Under the pieces are notes generated by a model, which had not been told where the DNA came from, made no database searches, and saw only the letters and a program-made list of their open reading frames with translations. From CAMTVQ01 sp947085255 (lineage in GTDB: Bacteria > Bacteroidota > Bacteroidia > Sphingobacteriales > Sphingobacteriaceae): a stretch of 64,000 nucleotides of DNA. The stretch covers positions 1-64,000 of the forward strand of contig CAMTVQ010000004.1 in NCBI GenBank assembly GCA_947085255.1, in the 5' to 3' direction. The position numbers and the translations under genes were made by a program. Shown here in pieces: positions 9,801 to 17,529 of the stretch (positions are counted from its first letter, which is position 1; each line of letters starts with the position of its first letter).

Positions 9801-12464
9801 AATAACGGTAAGCGTGTAGGTAGTGGTAACAACCGGCGTAACGGCTGGTTGGGCAGATGCGGAAGCAAATCCGGCAGGGCTGGAAGTCCAGACATAATTA
9901 TATCCGGAAATGGCAGGAGTGCCTATTACCGTGCTTGTCCCGAGGCAAATGGTTCTGTCAGTGCCGGCATTGGCAGTGGGAACAGGATCGACAATGACCG
10001 TTATGGTAGCAGATCTTCCTTTACAACCTGTGGTCACATCGGTCACTACAACATAATATTGGCCGGCCTCTGATACGGTCAGGCAAGGAGTCACTACCGG
10101 TAATTTCATAGATGATCCTACCGGAAGTGTTTTATTCCATTCATAGGTATATACGTGTCCGGCCTGAATGTTATTTATCCTTGCGCAAATTTCCTTCGTG
10201 CCCGGACACATATGTAGCTCGTTGTTCACAATGGGTTCTCCACCCGAAAGCATCGTAACACGGGGTGTATCGTTCATTGTTACCACTCTTTGATTCCTTC
10301 CGGTACATCCGTAGAGATCGGTAACGACCAGGATATAAGTTCCGCTTGTTGTTGCAGAGTATTGCGCATCAAAATCAATCGGGGTGGAACCGGTATTATT
10401 CTTATACCAGGTATAGCTTGAATATCCGGAGTTCCCTTGCAGCAACACGCTACCACCCTGGCAGAAACTGGCCGAAGCTGGGGTAATGGTGGGACTTGGA
10501 GTGGGATGGAATGTTACCGATGTGCCGGAAGAAAAGGCGCTACAGCCGGTGACGTCAGTAATTTTTATATAGTACGTGCCGGTTGATGATACCGTAATAG
10601 AACTGAGAGTCTCTCCGGGGATTTCATTACCTGCGGAAGGGCTGTTCAAATACCATTGATAAGTACATGGAGTACATTCATCGGCCCTAAGTACCTGTGT
10701 TGCACCTTCGCAAAGATCAAGGGGTCCCGCGGGATCGACATCGGCACTCGGGTTCCTATGGCTTAAAACCATATCGTTCATTGCTGTACAGCCATTGGCA
10801 TCGGTTACTTTGACAGTGTAAACTCCGGCAGCTGAAACAAAGGGTTGCGCATCTGAAGGATTGGTAATCGTTAAACCGGCGGGATTGGAGGTCCAGTTGT
10901 AAGAATATCCGCTAATGGCAGGCGTTCCGATCCGGGTAGATGAAGGGGCACATATCGATTGATCAGGTCCTGCATTTGCAACGGGCGCGGAGCCCCGCGC
11001 AACCGTGAAGGGAGCCGAGGTGACCGTGCAGCCGCCCGGGTAGTAGGTAACATCTACCGTATAAACACCATCGCTTACAATTACATAATCCATAGTTGAT
11101 AAACTATTCCCCTGGGCATCTTTCCAGGTATACACGAAAGAAGTGTATCCTCCCGCAGGCGCAGGATCTTCCGTTACATCAAGACGTACGGTAGAACCCT
11201 GACATGTAGAAGCAGGCCCGGTTATTACAGGTTTTTCATCAAATGAGAGGATGGTTATCTCCTTTTCTGCCGGACATCCGTAGGGAGAAGTTACAACCAC
11301 TTTATAAGTGCCGGCACCTCCGGGTGTGGGGGTATAGGGGTTTTGATTTCTTCCGGCCACATCTTCAACAAAATTGCTCCCTACTTTTTTATACCATTGG
11401 TATGTATAGTTTTGGCCAGGAGGAAGCCCCGGTGAAACTGCTACGTTAAATAACAGAGGCTCATTCGGACATAAAACATGATTATTAGCCGGAGAGGTAA
11501 TGGTTACAATAGGTTTAGGATAGACATTAACTATTACCTGATTTGTAGTAATGGTACAACCGTTCCGGGTTACTTTGGCATAATAAGTATAAGTGCCTGG
11601 CGCGAGCGTATTGCTTATAGAATAGGAAGATCCGCTTGTAAGCACTGTACCCGGATTGGCAGCCTCGTACCACCTGATCACATCGGTATTGGGAGGTACC
11701 GGAGGCGGAGTAATATTTGCTGTAAGCGTAAGCTCCTGTCCCTGACATAAGTTAACCGGTCCCATGGGGGTAACCGTGGCAGTAAAGGATGTGACCTTTT
11801 TTATGCTGATATCATCCAGCCCAATTGCGCTGGAACGTACCCCTTTACCCTGTGCATAAATATATAAAGGATATGACCCCGGTGTAGGCGTCACTGATAT
11901 GCACACTTCCTGCCATTTATTAGCAGAGTTCGATTGGTAAGGGACGACCACCGTTGCAATTGTCTGGGCCTGAAGCCCTTTTATCAGAAGTATCGGTGTG
12001 TAATCCGGATCGGGGGAAAGATTGCTTACAAAAAACCGAAACTGAAACGTTTCTCCGGCAGAGGCATTAAAGCTAGTTTCCCAAATTTTTAACTCGGGAC
12101 TTATGCAGTCTGTCTGAACAATCATAAATTTACCCGTTCCGCTGGTGTGATCAGCATGGGTTGCCCAAGTTGGTAAGGGAGGAATGTTAGTTGAGGTATA
12201 AGCAGCCGCGTCCACATCAATAGCGTACAAGGCGTTACATGAACTTGGAAAAGGCGCAGAGCCAAGGGAAAAGCCTGGAGTTCCAGGAACACCTAACTCA
12301 AAATCTCCGTTCGTTACGAGATCATTACCATTACACACAGGAATGGAACAACCCGATTGTGCTTTTGCCGTCAGGTCGTTTAACAGAAAAAAAGCTAAAA
12401 AGGACAGGGTAAATAAAAAGGCTTTCACAGATAGCCTTTTTAAAATAGGGCTTTTTGGAAGCAT
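6855..12464 (-). CDS. Large T9SS-secreted protein: Ig/PKD-like repeats, beta-helix, C-terminal sorting domain
   Basis: I start it at the ATG at 12464; the same frame can be read from a TTG at 12515, but the ATG puts a standard signal peptide (SVKAFLFTLSFLAFFLLN) at the N-terminus. The 1869 residues hold a jelly-roll-like segment with NLVTNGDFELG, several Ig/PKD-like units at about 210-930, a PKD-type stretch with WDMDGDGDVDD near 938, a right-handed beta-helix-like region (about 1025-1440), a mostly helical linker (about 1490-1770), and a type A T9SS sorting domain with AYPNPSEDV and ending GKLAVVKP. It should be exported by T9SS and attached to or released from the surface. Base composition looks more GC-rich than all neighbours, and it abuts a truncated kinase gene, both suggesting acquisition. 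Three LytTR-type repeats lie upstream. No enzymatic motif was recognised. Confidence 0.85.
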   Translation of the reverse strand: MLPKSPILKRLSVKAFLFTLSFLAFFLLNDLTAKAQSGCSIPVCNGNDLVTNGDFELGVPGTPGFSLGSAPFPSSCNALYAIDVDAAAYTSTNIPPLPTWATHADHTSGTGKFMIVQTDCISPELKIWETSFNASAGETFQFRFFVSNLSPDPDYTPILLIKGLQAQTIATVVVPYQSNSANKWQEVCISVTPTPGSYPLYIYAQGKGVRSSAIGLDDISIKKVTSFTATVTPMGPVNLCQGQELTLTANITPPPVPPNTDVIRWYEAANPGTVLTSGSSYSISNTLAPGTYTYYAKVTRNGCTITTNQVIVNVYPKPIVTITSPANNHVLCPNEPLLFNVAVSPGLPPGQNYTYQWYKKVGSNFVEDVAGRNQNPYTPTPGGAGTYKVVVTSPYGCPAEKEITILSFDEKPVITGPASTCQGSTVRLDVTEDPAPAGGYTSFVYTWKDAQGNSLSTMDYVIVSDGVYTVDVTYYPGGCTVTSAPFTVARGSAPVANAGPDQSICAPSSTRIGTPAISGYSYNWTSNPAGLTITNPSDAQPFVSAAGVYTVKVTDANGCTAMNDMVLSHRNPSADVDPAGPLDLCEGATQVLRADECTPCTYQWYLNSPSAGNEIPGETLSSITVSSTGTYYIKITDVTGCSAFSSGTSVTFHPTPSPTITPASASFCQGGSVLLQGNSGYSSYTWYKNNTGSTPIDFDAQYSATTSGTYILVVTDLYGCTGRNQRVVTMNDTPRVTMLSGGEPIVNNELHMCPGTKEICARINNIQAGHVYTYEWNKTLPVGSSMKLPVVTPCLTVSEAGQYYVVVTDVTTGCKGRSATITVIVDPVPTANAGTDRTICLGTSTVIGTPAISGYNYVWTSSPAGFASASAQPAVTPVVTTTYTLTVIDIGSGCSASDQVTVTVVNSVPPLPLTGYLYDGGCAGETFTFTAAPLGAAGIYEWDMDGDGDVDDIGNPLYYTFPSGGYFVVGVRLRETLCNKTSPFYYPTQPVQVIPSSPGYNENCCSEGVEYDYTNPILGLPTSVKYNWTNQTLKIKGTVTIQPGTSLTIDNSTIEFAPFARIIVERGAYLDIKNNSVLKGLSSCGNMWHGIEVWGIEGSPQKPDNIPSVQGVIKIAQSTIEDAHFGVFLGHLNECYSTPPGTPCGPIFMPGFGGGKISTTFGTFRNNGISLLVAPYANQAVFNKVDWGYFVGGSVKDPAYKTNSGSPYPNTQNKFYGRANSSGKSPVFVQVNNSHKMKLRSCNFHYGVSAIQLLSSTIDVSVVNNQTNLTTFFGLKYGVEAYNSLSSAPLSFNLVNKAMFQNCSQAEIYMSATRNDLISGNLFGPSAYGVNYSSDPLGVYMLNSSNYQLYDNKFRGLRVGFKASTTNQLGGLVRGSGNGKSRFAECEKAIVVSGTTPALQVICNTFEHGGSASYINTWDVSGSFANQGTPGTPARNMFPNASYKLIKSINPFTYYRNRSYRGDAAILTPAKQGPITVSSNQEDIWKENCLLSIVMDPVKLLGQLGVNKGEQEAIAAKINELSSSGQSSAILLSAIADASLADEFLIPILRNGSPLSDEVLVALLAERSLAEMNLMEVFKLNLPASSQVWHQLSARSAAFSEANRNLLEDLQGTGSINTLAKLEREASALSIERQELINQLMNIYSEKQEVLAAGNLLVAEEHPGNIQHGVAILIETGELATAAEGIARLEADPSVDRDWIALANMHLGLKQTGRSVFEMNKDEEQLVRAIAYHTPVKEAVLNAQAILRMVYREEFEMEESLVVAEYSSQESQTKQSALSPVSASLYMGPAYPNPSEDVAYVNCYVPANAGEASLELCDLLGRAINVHPLQAGVNRVQLDTRDLKEGIYLYVLRQDGKKLGEGKLAVVKP

Positions 12465-12690
12465 AAAATCAGGTTTTAGAGAATTAACAAAAGAGAAATT
12501 AAAAGCATCCCCCAATAAATAGGACTGGAACCAGACAGATAGAAGAGGAAATATTGGAGATAATTCTTTTCATAACATAATAATTTTAAGTGTCTTTAGA
12601 TTTTCTTTTCAATTGTGAGCATATGCTGTAACTGAAAGAATATTAATCTAAAGGTTCTGACTTATTATGAAATAAAAAACAGTAACTTGG

Positions 12691-12740
12691 TAAGTGTTGG
12701 AGACTTTTTAAATAAGTGTAAGCAAGAAAAGAATAAGTGT
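12691..12740 (-). promoter_or_regulatory. Triple LytTR-type site upstream of the T9SS protein gene
   Basis: Three direct copies of TAAGTGT start at 12691, 12713 and 12734 (spacings 22 and 21 bp); a further single copy is at 12587-12593. The array lies 227-276 bp before the ATG at 12464 and just downstream of the regulator's terminator, so it should serve this gene only. The geometry fits LytTR-domain binding; which regulator binds is inferred. Confidence 0.6.
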
Positions 12741-12756
12741 TTGTTAGACTACCTTT

Positions 12757-12776
12757 AAAAAAATGCTGGAGCATTT
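12757..12776 (-). terminator. Terminator of the LytTR regulator gene
   Basis: On the minus strand AAATGC, a TCCA loop and GCATTT are followed by a T-run. It lies about 190 bp past the regulator's stop and separates that transcript from the LytTR-type array at 12691-12740. Confidence 0.55.
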
Positions 12777-12915
12777 AATTAGGATATCTAAATCGACCTA
12801 TTTCTCATCAACTGGAGGTCAGAACTATTGCAATAAGGCTCTAAATAGATGACTTTAAATCAGGGGTAAATCCCCATCCATTTTAATAAAAACCTTAAAA
12901 TTAGCGATTTAAGCG

Positions 12916-12945
12916 GAACCTAAAAACACCTAATTGGTAAGTGTT
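12916..12945 (-). repeat. Second copy of the 30-bp element, in the regulator 3' region
   Basis: It is identical to 6443-6472 except for one base and contains one TAAGTGT (12938-12944). No partner repeat is seen 21 bp away. It starts 22 bp past the regulator's stop codon, about 450 bp upstream of the T9SS gene. The rest of the 12516-12966 gap holds the array and terminator listed here and a small GGGG/CCCC hairpin near 12860-12872, with no gene. Confidence 0.65.
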
Positions 12946-12966
12946 ATGAAGCAGTTAAAAGCAGCC

Positions 12967-13713
12967 TCAAATATTAAGCTGTTTAATCGCCCTGAGGAAA
13001 GGACCTCTTCGCCGTACGGATACCGATAGTACCGCATCATTTGAAAGCCGCACCTGCCCCCCGCTCACATTTGTATATTCTTTTATGTGATTGAGGTTGA
13101 TTAAATAACTGTGGTGTATCCTGAAAAAGTGATAGGCTTTTAGCAATTCTTCGTATTCTCCTAATTGACGAGATACTATATAGTTGTTTCCGTTTTTGAA
13201 ATAAAATTCAACATAACTTCCGTCGGCCTTACAATAAATAAGATTAGCAATTTCCAGTAGTATAAAACCATGTTGGGTGGGCAATACCAGCCTGTGCAAA
13301 GCATTATCTTCCCGAAGGTTATCTTGTAATGCTTGAAATGGCAAGGATTCGGGCACAGGAACATGTGCTATCTTTTTGAGTGCATCTTTTAGTTCATCCA
13401 AATCAAACGGTTTGAGCAAGTAATCGAGTGCGCTAAATTTGATAGCCTGAATGGCATATTGATTGTAAGCAGTGATAAATATAACGTGGAAATTACGCTC
13501 TGGAAAGCTCTCTAATACATTGAATCCCGAACCATGTGGCATTTTAATATCCAAAAAAACCAGATTTGGTTTCTTTACTTGAATTTCCTTAATAGCTTCC
13601 AACGCAGTTCCTGCTGTACCCAACACCTTTACTTCTGGACAATAATCAGTCAATAGCGCTTGCAAGCTGCTTACGGCATCTCTTTCATCATCAATAATTA
13701 CGGCATGTATCAT
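12967..13713 (-). CDS. LytTR-family response regulator
   Basis: This 248-residue protein is a transcription factor of the AlgR/AgrA/LytR type. The N-terminal receiver has the acidic pair D8-D9, the phosphoacceptor D55 in VFLDIKMPHG, and K101 in LLKPFD. The C-terminal half (about 140-245) is a LytTR DNA-binding domain, with LIYCKADGSYVEFYF, then FFRIHHSYLINLNHIKEY. The kinase gene lies just upstream (13809-16805) on the same strand with a 95-bp gap. The pair is the usual propeller-kinase/LytTR arrangement of Bacteroidetes. A paired TAAGTGT site in the gap suggests autoregulation. Similar sites upstream of the two surface-protein genes suggest they are its targets, which is inference from spacing and motif. 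Confidence 0.93.
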   Translation of the reverse strand: MIHAVIIDDERDAVSSLQALLTDYCPEVKVLGTAGTALEAIKEIQVKKPNLVFLDIKMPHGSGFNVLESFPERNFHVIFITAYNQYAIQAIKFSALDYLLKPFDLDELKDALKKIAHVPVPESLPFQALQDNLREDNALHRLVLPTQHGFILLEIANLIYCKADGSYVEFYFKNGNNYIVSRQLGEYEELLKAYHFFRIHHSYLINLNHIKEYTNVSGGQVRLSNDAVLSVSVRRRGPFLRAIKQLNI

Positions 13714-13767
13714 TGGGTAATTTATCTAAAAAAAGATATTTGATATTTAATACTGTATATGAGTTGT

Positions 13768-13795
13768 TAAGTGTTGCAAAAAAGGTGATAAGTGT
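13768..13795 (-). promoter_or_regulatory. LytTR-type site upstream of the regulator gene
   Basis: TAAGTGT copies start at 13768 and 13789, exactly 21 bp apart, in the 95-bp gap between the kinase stop and the regulator start. Binding by the regulator itself would give autoregulation. Confidence 0.6.
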
Positions 13796-13808
13796 ATATT
13801 CATTTAGC

Positions 13809-16805
13809 TTATTCTTCAATTATGGGTAATACAATTTCTATTCGGGTTCCTGCTGGATTATGCTGTTCATCTATCAAATCCAGAATGGTTACCGACATGT
13901 TTTGCATATACACGGCATTGCTTAATTCAATGCGTTTTTGTGTAAGCGCCATTCCCTCAGAGCTCTTCTCTAAATGCTCACTTTTATTTATTTCGGCAGA
14001 GCGCTTTCTCCCAATACCATTATCGGTAACGGTACACACTAATTGAGTATTAATTTTTCGCAGTTCGATCTCCAATTTGCCTATCCCATCTTCTTTGTTC
14101 ATTAAACCATGCCAAATAGCATTTTCTACATACGGTTGTATTAAAAGTGCAGGAACTTTATACTCCTTAGTATCAACTTCAGGGTCAACATAAATTTTAT
14201 ATTCTATCTTTTCTTTAAACCGCAATGCTTCCAATTCCACATACAATTTAAGTGCTGTCAATTCAGTTTCCAGTGGCACATACATTTCCTTTGAATTATC
14301 AAGAGTAAGGCGCATTAGGCTCGAAAATTTACTCAGATATTTATTCGCATCCAACTTATTGTTGTGTAAAATATAGTTCTGAATAGAGTTTAAGGAATTG
14401 AATATAAAATGCGGCTCCATTTGAGCGGACAATGCCGTTTGTCTGGATTTGTTTAACTCTGTGAGTAATTGATTTCGATCAACAATTCGTTTTATACGCA
14501 ATCTATAGAACACAATTAGCACAACTAATAGTACTACCGAACAAACCGTACGGAACCACCACGTTGCCCAAAAAGGGGGTGTAATCGTAAAAGTTAATAC
14601 TGCAGGACTGGTAGACCATGGCCCATTGAAACTCTTTGCCCATATCGTAAATTCATATACACCAGGGGCTAAGGCAGTAAACTGTAATGTGTTTTTAGAA
14701 GCATATTGATATTTATCCTCCTTAATGATTGTTGGAATATCCGTATCTTTTTTTAGCAAATAACGATAGGTGATATTTCCAGCACTGATATAGGAAAGCC
14801 CCGCATACGAGATGCTGATATCATTATTATTGTACGAAAAATGATAGTTGCTTAACAGGGTGGTATCCTCATTATTATTGCTTATAGCGGTGATATAAAT
14901 AGGGGCCGGGAGAATTGATTTAGGAAGTTTATCAAGCTTTATCATTGAAAGCCCTTCATTGGTAGCTACCCATACCTTATTTCCTTGACGGTAAACCTGA
15001 TTCACTTCATTAGAGATTAGCCCAGAATTAAACGTGTAATTATCAATAGTGAATTTTTCGGGCACGGTTCCCGACGAGCTTATACGGCTAAGTCCACTAT
15101 TACTGCACACCCAAATAGTATGTTCTTCATCTACATAAATGGCATTACAAAGGTCGCTCAGCAGTCCATCCTTATTATTAATTACTTTTATATCATTACC
15201 ATCTTTAATCAAAACACCTCCACCAAGTGTAGCAATCCAAAGCCTACCTTTAGTGTCTTTTTGCAAACCAGTTATGCGTTGACTCAATAAACTATTGTTC
15301 TTACCGTAGTAATACCTAAACTTATTCTTAGTAACACTCCATAATCCATTTAAAGTGCCTAAATATATTATTCCACCAATCTCAACAAGGGTTCGTATAT
15401 TAAGAGTGGATAATGGTGTATAACATTCTCCACTCTCTTTAAAATTATAAAATTTACATACCTCGCTATATCCTGATGCCCATATAGTGTTGTCCTTTGT
15501 TCCTTGAGAGAATGCGGTTATTGACCCTCTTTCTTTTATAACTGTATTATCCGACCTTAAGATAAGTGTATTATTACTCATGGCAAACCAAATAGTGCCA
15601 TCTATAGCAGAAAAACAGCTTTGTGAGCTTACATTGCCATCCTTACGGCATTGTGCCTGATCATAAAATGGGACAAACATTCCTTGCTTTTGCTTAAGAA
15701 GCGTTCCATTCAACAAACCAGCAAATATCTCCTCATTTCCATCTTTTTGAGTTTTTAGCTGCCTACCCCCTATGCCTATTACCTTTTTATCTTCTATTTT
15801 ATCAAATTCGGGGTAATAATAATAGGCTTCAGAAGGTCGAAAATAAACGCCGCTTTCCAATGTACTAAACCAAGAACTTCCTTGCTGATCAAACCAACAA
15901 GAAGTTACAGACTTTTCCTTGAAAAAGGATTCCCCTTGCATCCCTAAACTAAATTCTTGTACACCAAACCGGGTGATGCCCGCCTTATACATTCCTACCC
16001 AAATTGCCCCATCTGGACTTTGGTATAGGTGTATAATACGAGCTTTAAACTGTTTATATAACCGTACTTTGTTGTTTTTTAAATGGATTAATATATTAGC
16101 CAGACTAATCAGATACGTGTTGTCTTGTAGTTTTATACAACGTAAATCCAACAAGTCACCATTATTCATCTTTTCTGCAACAGGGATGGATATTTTTTGA
16201 AGACCAACCAGTATAGTTATCTCTGCAGTTGTACTCAATACTTTACTCGATACTGCTTCAATTCCAGCTTCACCTGTTTGACTCTCATCTAAATCCAGTA
16301 CGTTGCAATTAGCAATGGTTCGAATATATCTACAATAATTGTTGCTGTCCAACCTGAATTCATATATTCGATTATCTAGCATCCCTACCAAAATCTGATT
16401 GTTATGAGATACGTAAATAGAGTTTATTTGCACTCCCTTTAATCGTGCTTGCAGTTCGTCATTATTCTTGATGGTGAATATGCTGTTATTCTCATACCAA
16501 GATAATCTACCCGAAAAAGAACGAAACCATAAACGCCCTCTACTGTCTTCGGTAATACTAAATATTGTATTGTCACCCAATCCATCGGCTGTAGTAAATG
16601 TTTTGAACTTGGTGCCATCAAAACGGCAAACGCCATGATCTGTTGCAAACCAGATAAAACCTTTGCTGTCTTGCATCACATAGTACACTTCTGAACTGGG
16701 AAGCCCATGCGCAACAGTATATTGTTTAAAAACAGGCTGTTGGGCCCACGCACTGGAAACTATTATTAGCAATAAACCTGTCAGTAAGCACTTTCTTAAT
16801 GTCAT
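13809..16805 (-). CDS. Hybrid-sensor-like histidine kinase with beta-propeller sensor (LytS/YpdA-type kinase domain)
   Basis: The 998 residues begin with a signal peptide (CLLTGLLLIIVSSAWAQ). A long periplasmic region of two-component-regulator-propeller repeats runs to about residue 640 (motifs such as DSKGFIWFATDHGVCRFDG and GRLWIATLGGGV). A Y_Y_Y-type domain lies at about 660-735 and one membrane segment at about 746-768. The cytoplasmic kinase belongs to the His_kinase/LytS family, with H799 in MEPHFIFNSLNS, an N-box at ENAIWHGLM and a G-box DNGIGRKRS. It presumably binds an extracellular ligand and phosphorylates the LytTR regulator encoded downstream. There is no receiver or AraC domain, so it is a classical rather than a one-protein hybrid system. 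The ligand is unknown; SusCD-linked homologues sense glycans, but no such genes are adjacent. Confidence 0.93.
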   Translation of the reverse strand: MTLRKCLLTGLLLIIVSSAWAQQPVFKQYTVAHGLPSSEVYYVMQDSKGFIWFATDHGVCRFDGTKFKTFTTADGLGDNTIFSITEDSRGRLWFRSFSGRLSWYENNSIFTIKNNDELQARLKGVQINSIYVSHNNQILVGMLDNRIYEFRLDSNNYCRYIRTIANCNVLDLDESQTGEAGIEAVSSKVLSTTAEITILVGLQKISIPVAEKMNNGDLLDLRCIKLQDNTYLISLANILIHLKNNKVRLYKQFKARIIHLYQSPDGAIWVGMYKAGITRFGVQEFSLGMQGESFFKEKSVTSCWFDQQGSSWFSTLESGVYFRPSEAYYYYPEFDKIEDKKVIGIGGRQLKTQKDGNEEIFAGLLNGTLLKQKQGMFVPFYDQAQCRKDGNVSSQSCFSAIDGTIWFAMSNNTLILRSDNTVIKERGSITAFSQGTKDNTIWASGYSEVCKFYNFKESGECYTPLSTLNIRTLVEIGGIIYLGTLNGLWSVTKNKFRYYYGKNNSLLSQRITGLQKDTKGRLWIATLGGGVLIKDGNDIKVINNKDGLLSDLCNAIYVDEEHTIWVCSNSGLSRISSSGTVPEKFTIDNYTFNSGLISNEVNQVYRQGNKVWVATNEGLSMIKLDKLPKSILPAPIYITAISNNNEDTTLLSNYHFSYNNNDISISYAGLSYISAGNITYRYLLKKDTDIPTIIKEDKYQYASKNTLQFTALAPGVYEFTIWAKSFNGPWSTSPAVLTFTITPPFWATWWFRTVCSVVLLVVLIVFYRLRIKRIVDRNQLLTELNKSRQTALSAQMEPHFIFNSLNSIQNYILHNNKLDANKYLSKFSSLMRLTLDNSKEMYVPLETELTALKLYVELEALRFKEKIEYKIYVDPEVDTKEYKVPALLIQPYVENAIWHGLMNKEDGIGKLEIELRKINTQLVCTVTDNGIGRKRSAEINKSEHLEKSSEGMALTQKRIELSNAVYMQNMSVTILDLIDEQHNPAGTRIEIVLPIIEE

Positions 16806-16892
16806 TTGGAATAGTTAATTATCATAATCCAATTAGAACTCTCCTATTCATTTTCAACGTAAACCAAGACCTGATTTACATTATCACTTAAA

Positions 16893-16922
16893 CAAATCTA
16901 TAAAAATAGAACAAGCATCGAA
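16893..16922 (-). promoter_or_regulatory. Putative promoter of the histidine kinase gene
   Basis: On the minus strand TAGATTTG (16893-16900) matches the Bacteroidetes -7 box TAnnTTTG. TTCG, 18 bp upstream, is a weak -33 box. It lies about 90 bp before the kinase start and limits how far left the integrated element can reach. Confidence 0.5.
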
Positions 16923-16940
16923 ATTGTATGATAAGTACAA

Positions 16941-17275
16941 TTGCAGATCAACTTTAGGGAAACCCAAGTGCTTCATTCGAAATTTTCCGAGAAATTGGTT
17001 TTTGATAAAAATAAATATCGAACCGCTATGTTGAATGAAGCAGTTGGCAAGGGCGATAATTTCACCTTTCCAGATTCAGTAAAAAAAGTAAACCCTGCAT
17101 TCAATAAATACCTAGTAGGCGGCAAACTTACCCTTGCTAGCGTAAAAGCACGGTTAAACAACCTATACACAGGTATAAAAAAAAAGATATTGCCACAGGC
17201 GGTTTAATGTTGGCAATGGGGTTAGCACTAGGATTTTTAGCAAGCAAACAGCGTGGAGCGAATAGAAATATATAA
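16941..17275 (+). CDS. Small membrane-tail protein, probably needing a -1 frameshift at A9
   Basis: The product is not recognised. The zero frame can be read from a TTG at 16941 or an ATG at 17029 and stops at 17207. At 17177-17185 nine A residues precede a G, giving the in-frame heptamer A_AAA_AAG (17180-17186). A -1 slip there reads GAT-ATT-GCC onwards to a TAA at 17273-17275, adding a C-terminal hydrophobic helix (GGLMLAMGLALGFLAS) and a basic tail. The longer frame overlaps the next gene's GTG start (17253) by 23 nt, the packing seen in the rest of the cassette; the short frame leaves a gap. So the extended product, made by programmed frameshifting or transcript slippage, is probably the functional one; a plain mutation cannot be excluded. 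The N-terminus is unclear: an ATG at 16928 opens another frame that stops after nine codons. Confidence 0.45.
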
Positions 17276-17528
17276 CGAAGAAGAGATCGTAACAACCTCC
17301 ATGGAAGTAGTGGGCAGGTGCCAAAGCATTGCCTTTAAAAACGTTGGGGATGTAAACGCTAAGATTCGCCAAATACCACTAAACCCACTAGATTCATTAT
17401 TAAGTTTTACCAACGCAGATTTACGCGCACACGATAAAACAAAGTATACTGTTTCTTTTGAAAACCCAACCACGGGAGTAAACCCAAGAGTAATTGTAAT
17501 ACGAACCCTTGTAGCTAATTGTAAATAA
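17253..17528 (+). CDS. Small cassette protein, paralogue of the protein at 18590-18886
   Basis: This 91-residue protein has a GTG start at 17253 overlapping the frameshifted end of the previous gene. It resembles the 98-residue product at 18590: both share E-I-x-N-E-x-E-x-V-T, QSIAF-x-N-x-GDV, NAD, DKTKY, and VIRT near the C-terminus. No signal peptide or membrane segment is seen and the composition suggests an all-beta fold. It sits directly before the 352-residue protein, with the paralogue directly after it. The repeated arrangement suggests minor structural proteins or fitting partners of the larger one. The function is not known. Confidence 0.7.
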   Translation: MERIEIYNEEEIVTTSMEVVGRCQSIAFKNVGDVNAKIRQIPLNPLDSLLSFTNADLRAHDKTKYTVSFENPTTGVNPRVIVIRTLVANCK

Positions 17529-17529
17529 C

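Noticed and set aside
13792..14046. Plus-strand frame of 84 codons over the kinase C-terminus
   Set aside because: A shadow of the kinase gene, with no recognisable domain.
16805..16940. Left attachment site copying the tRNA-Glu 3' end
   Set aside because: I compared this stretch with 21961-21990 by eye and found no match longer than chance.
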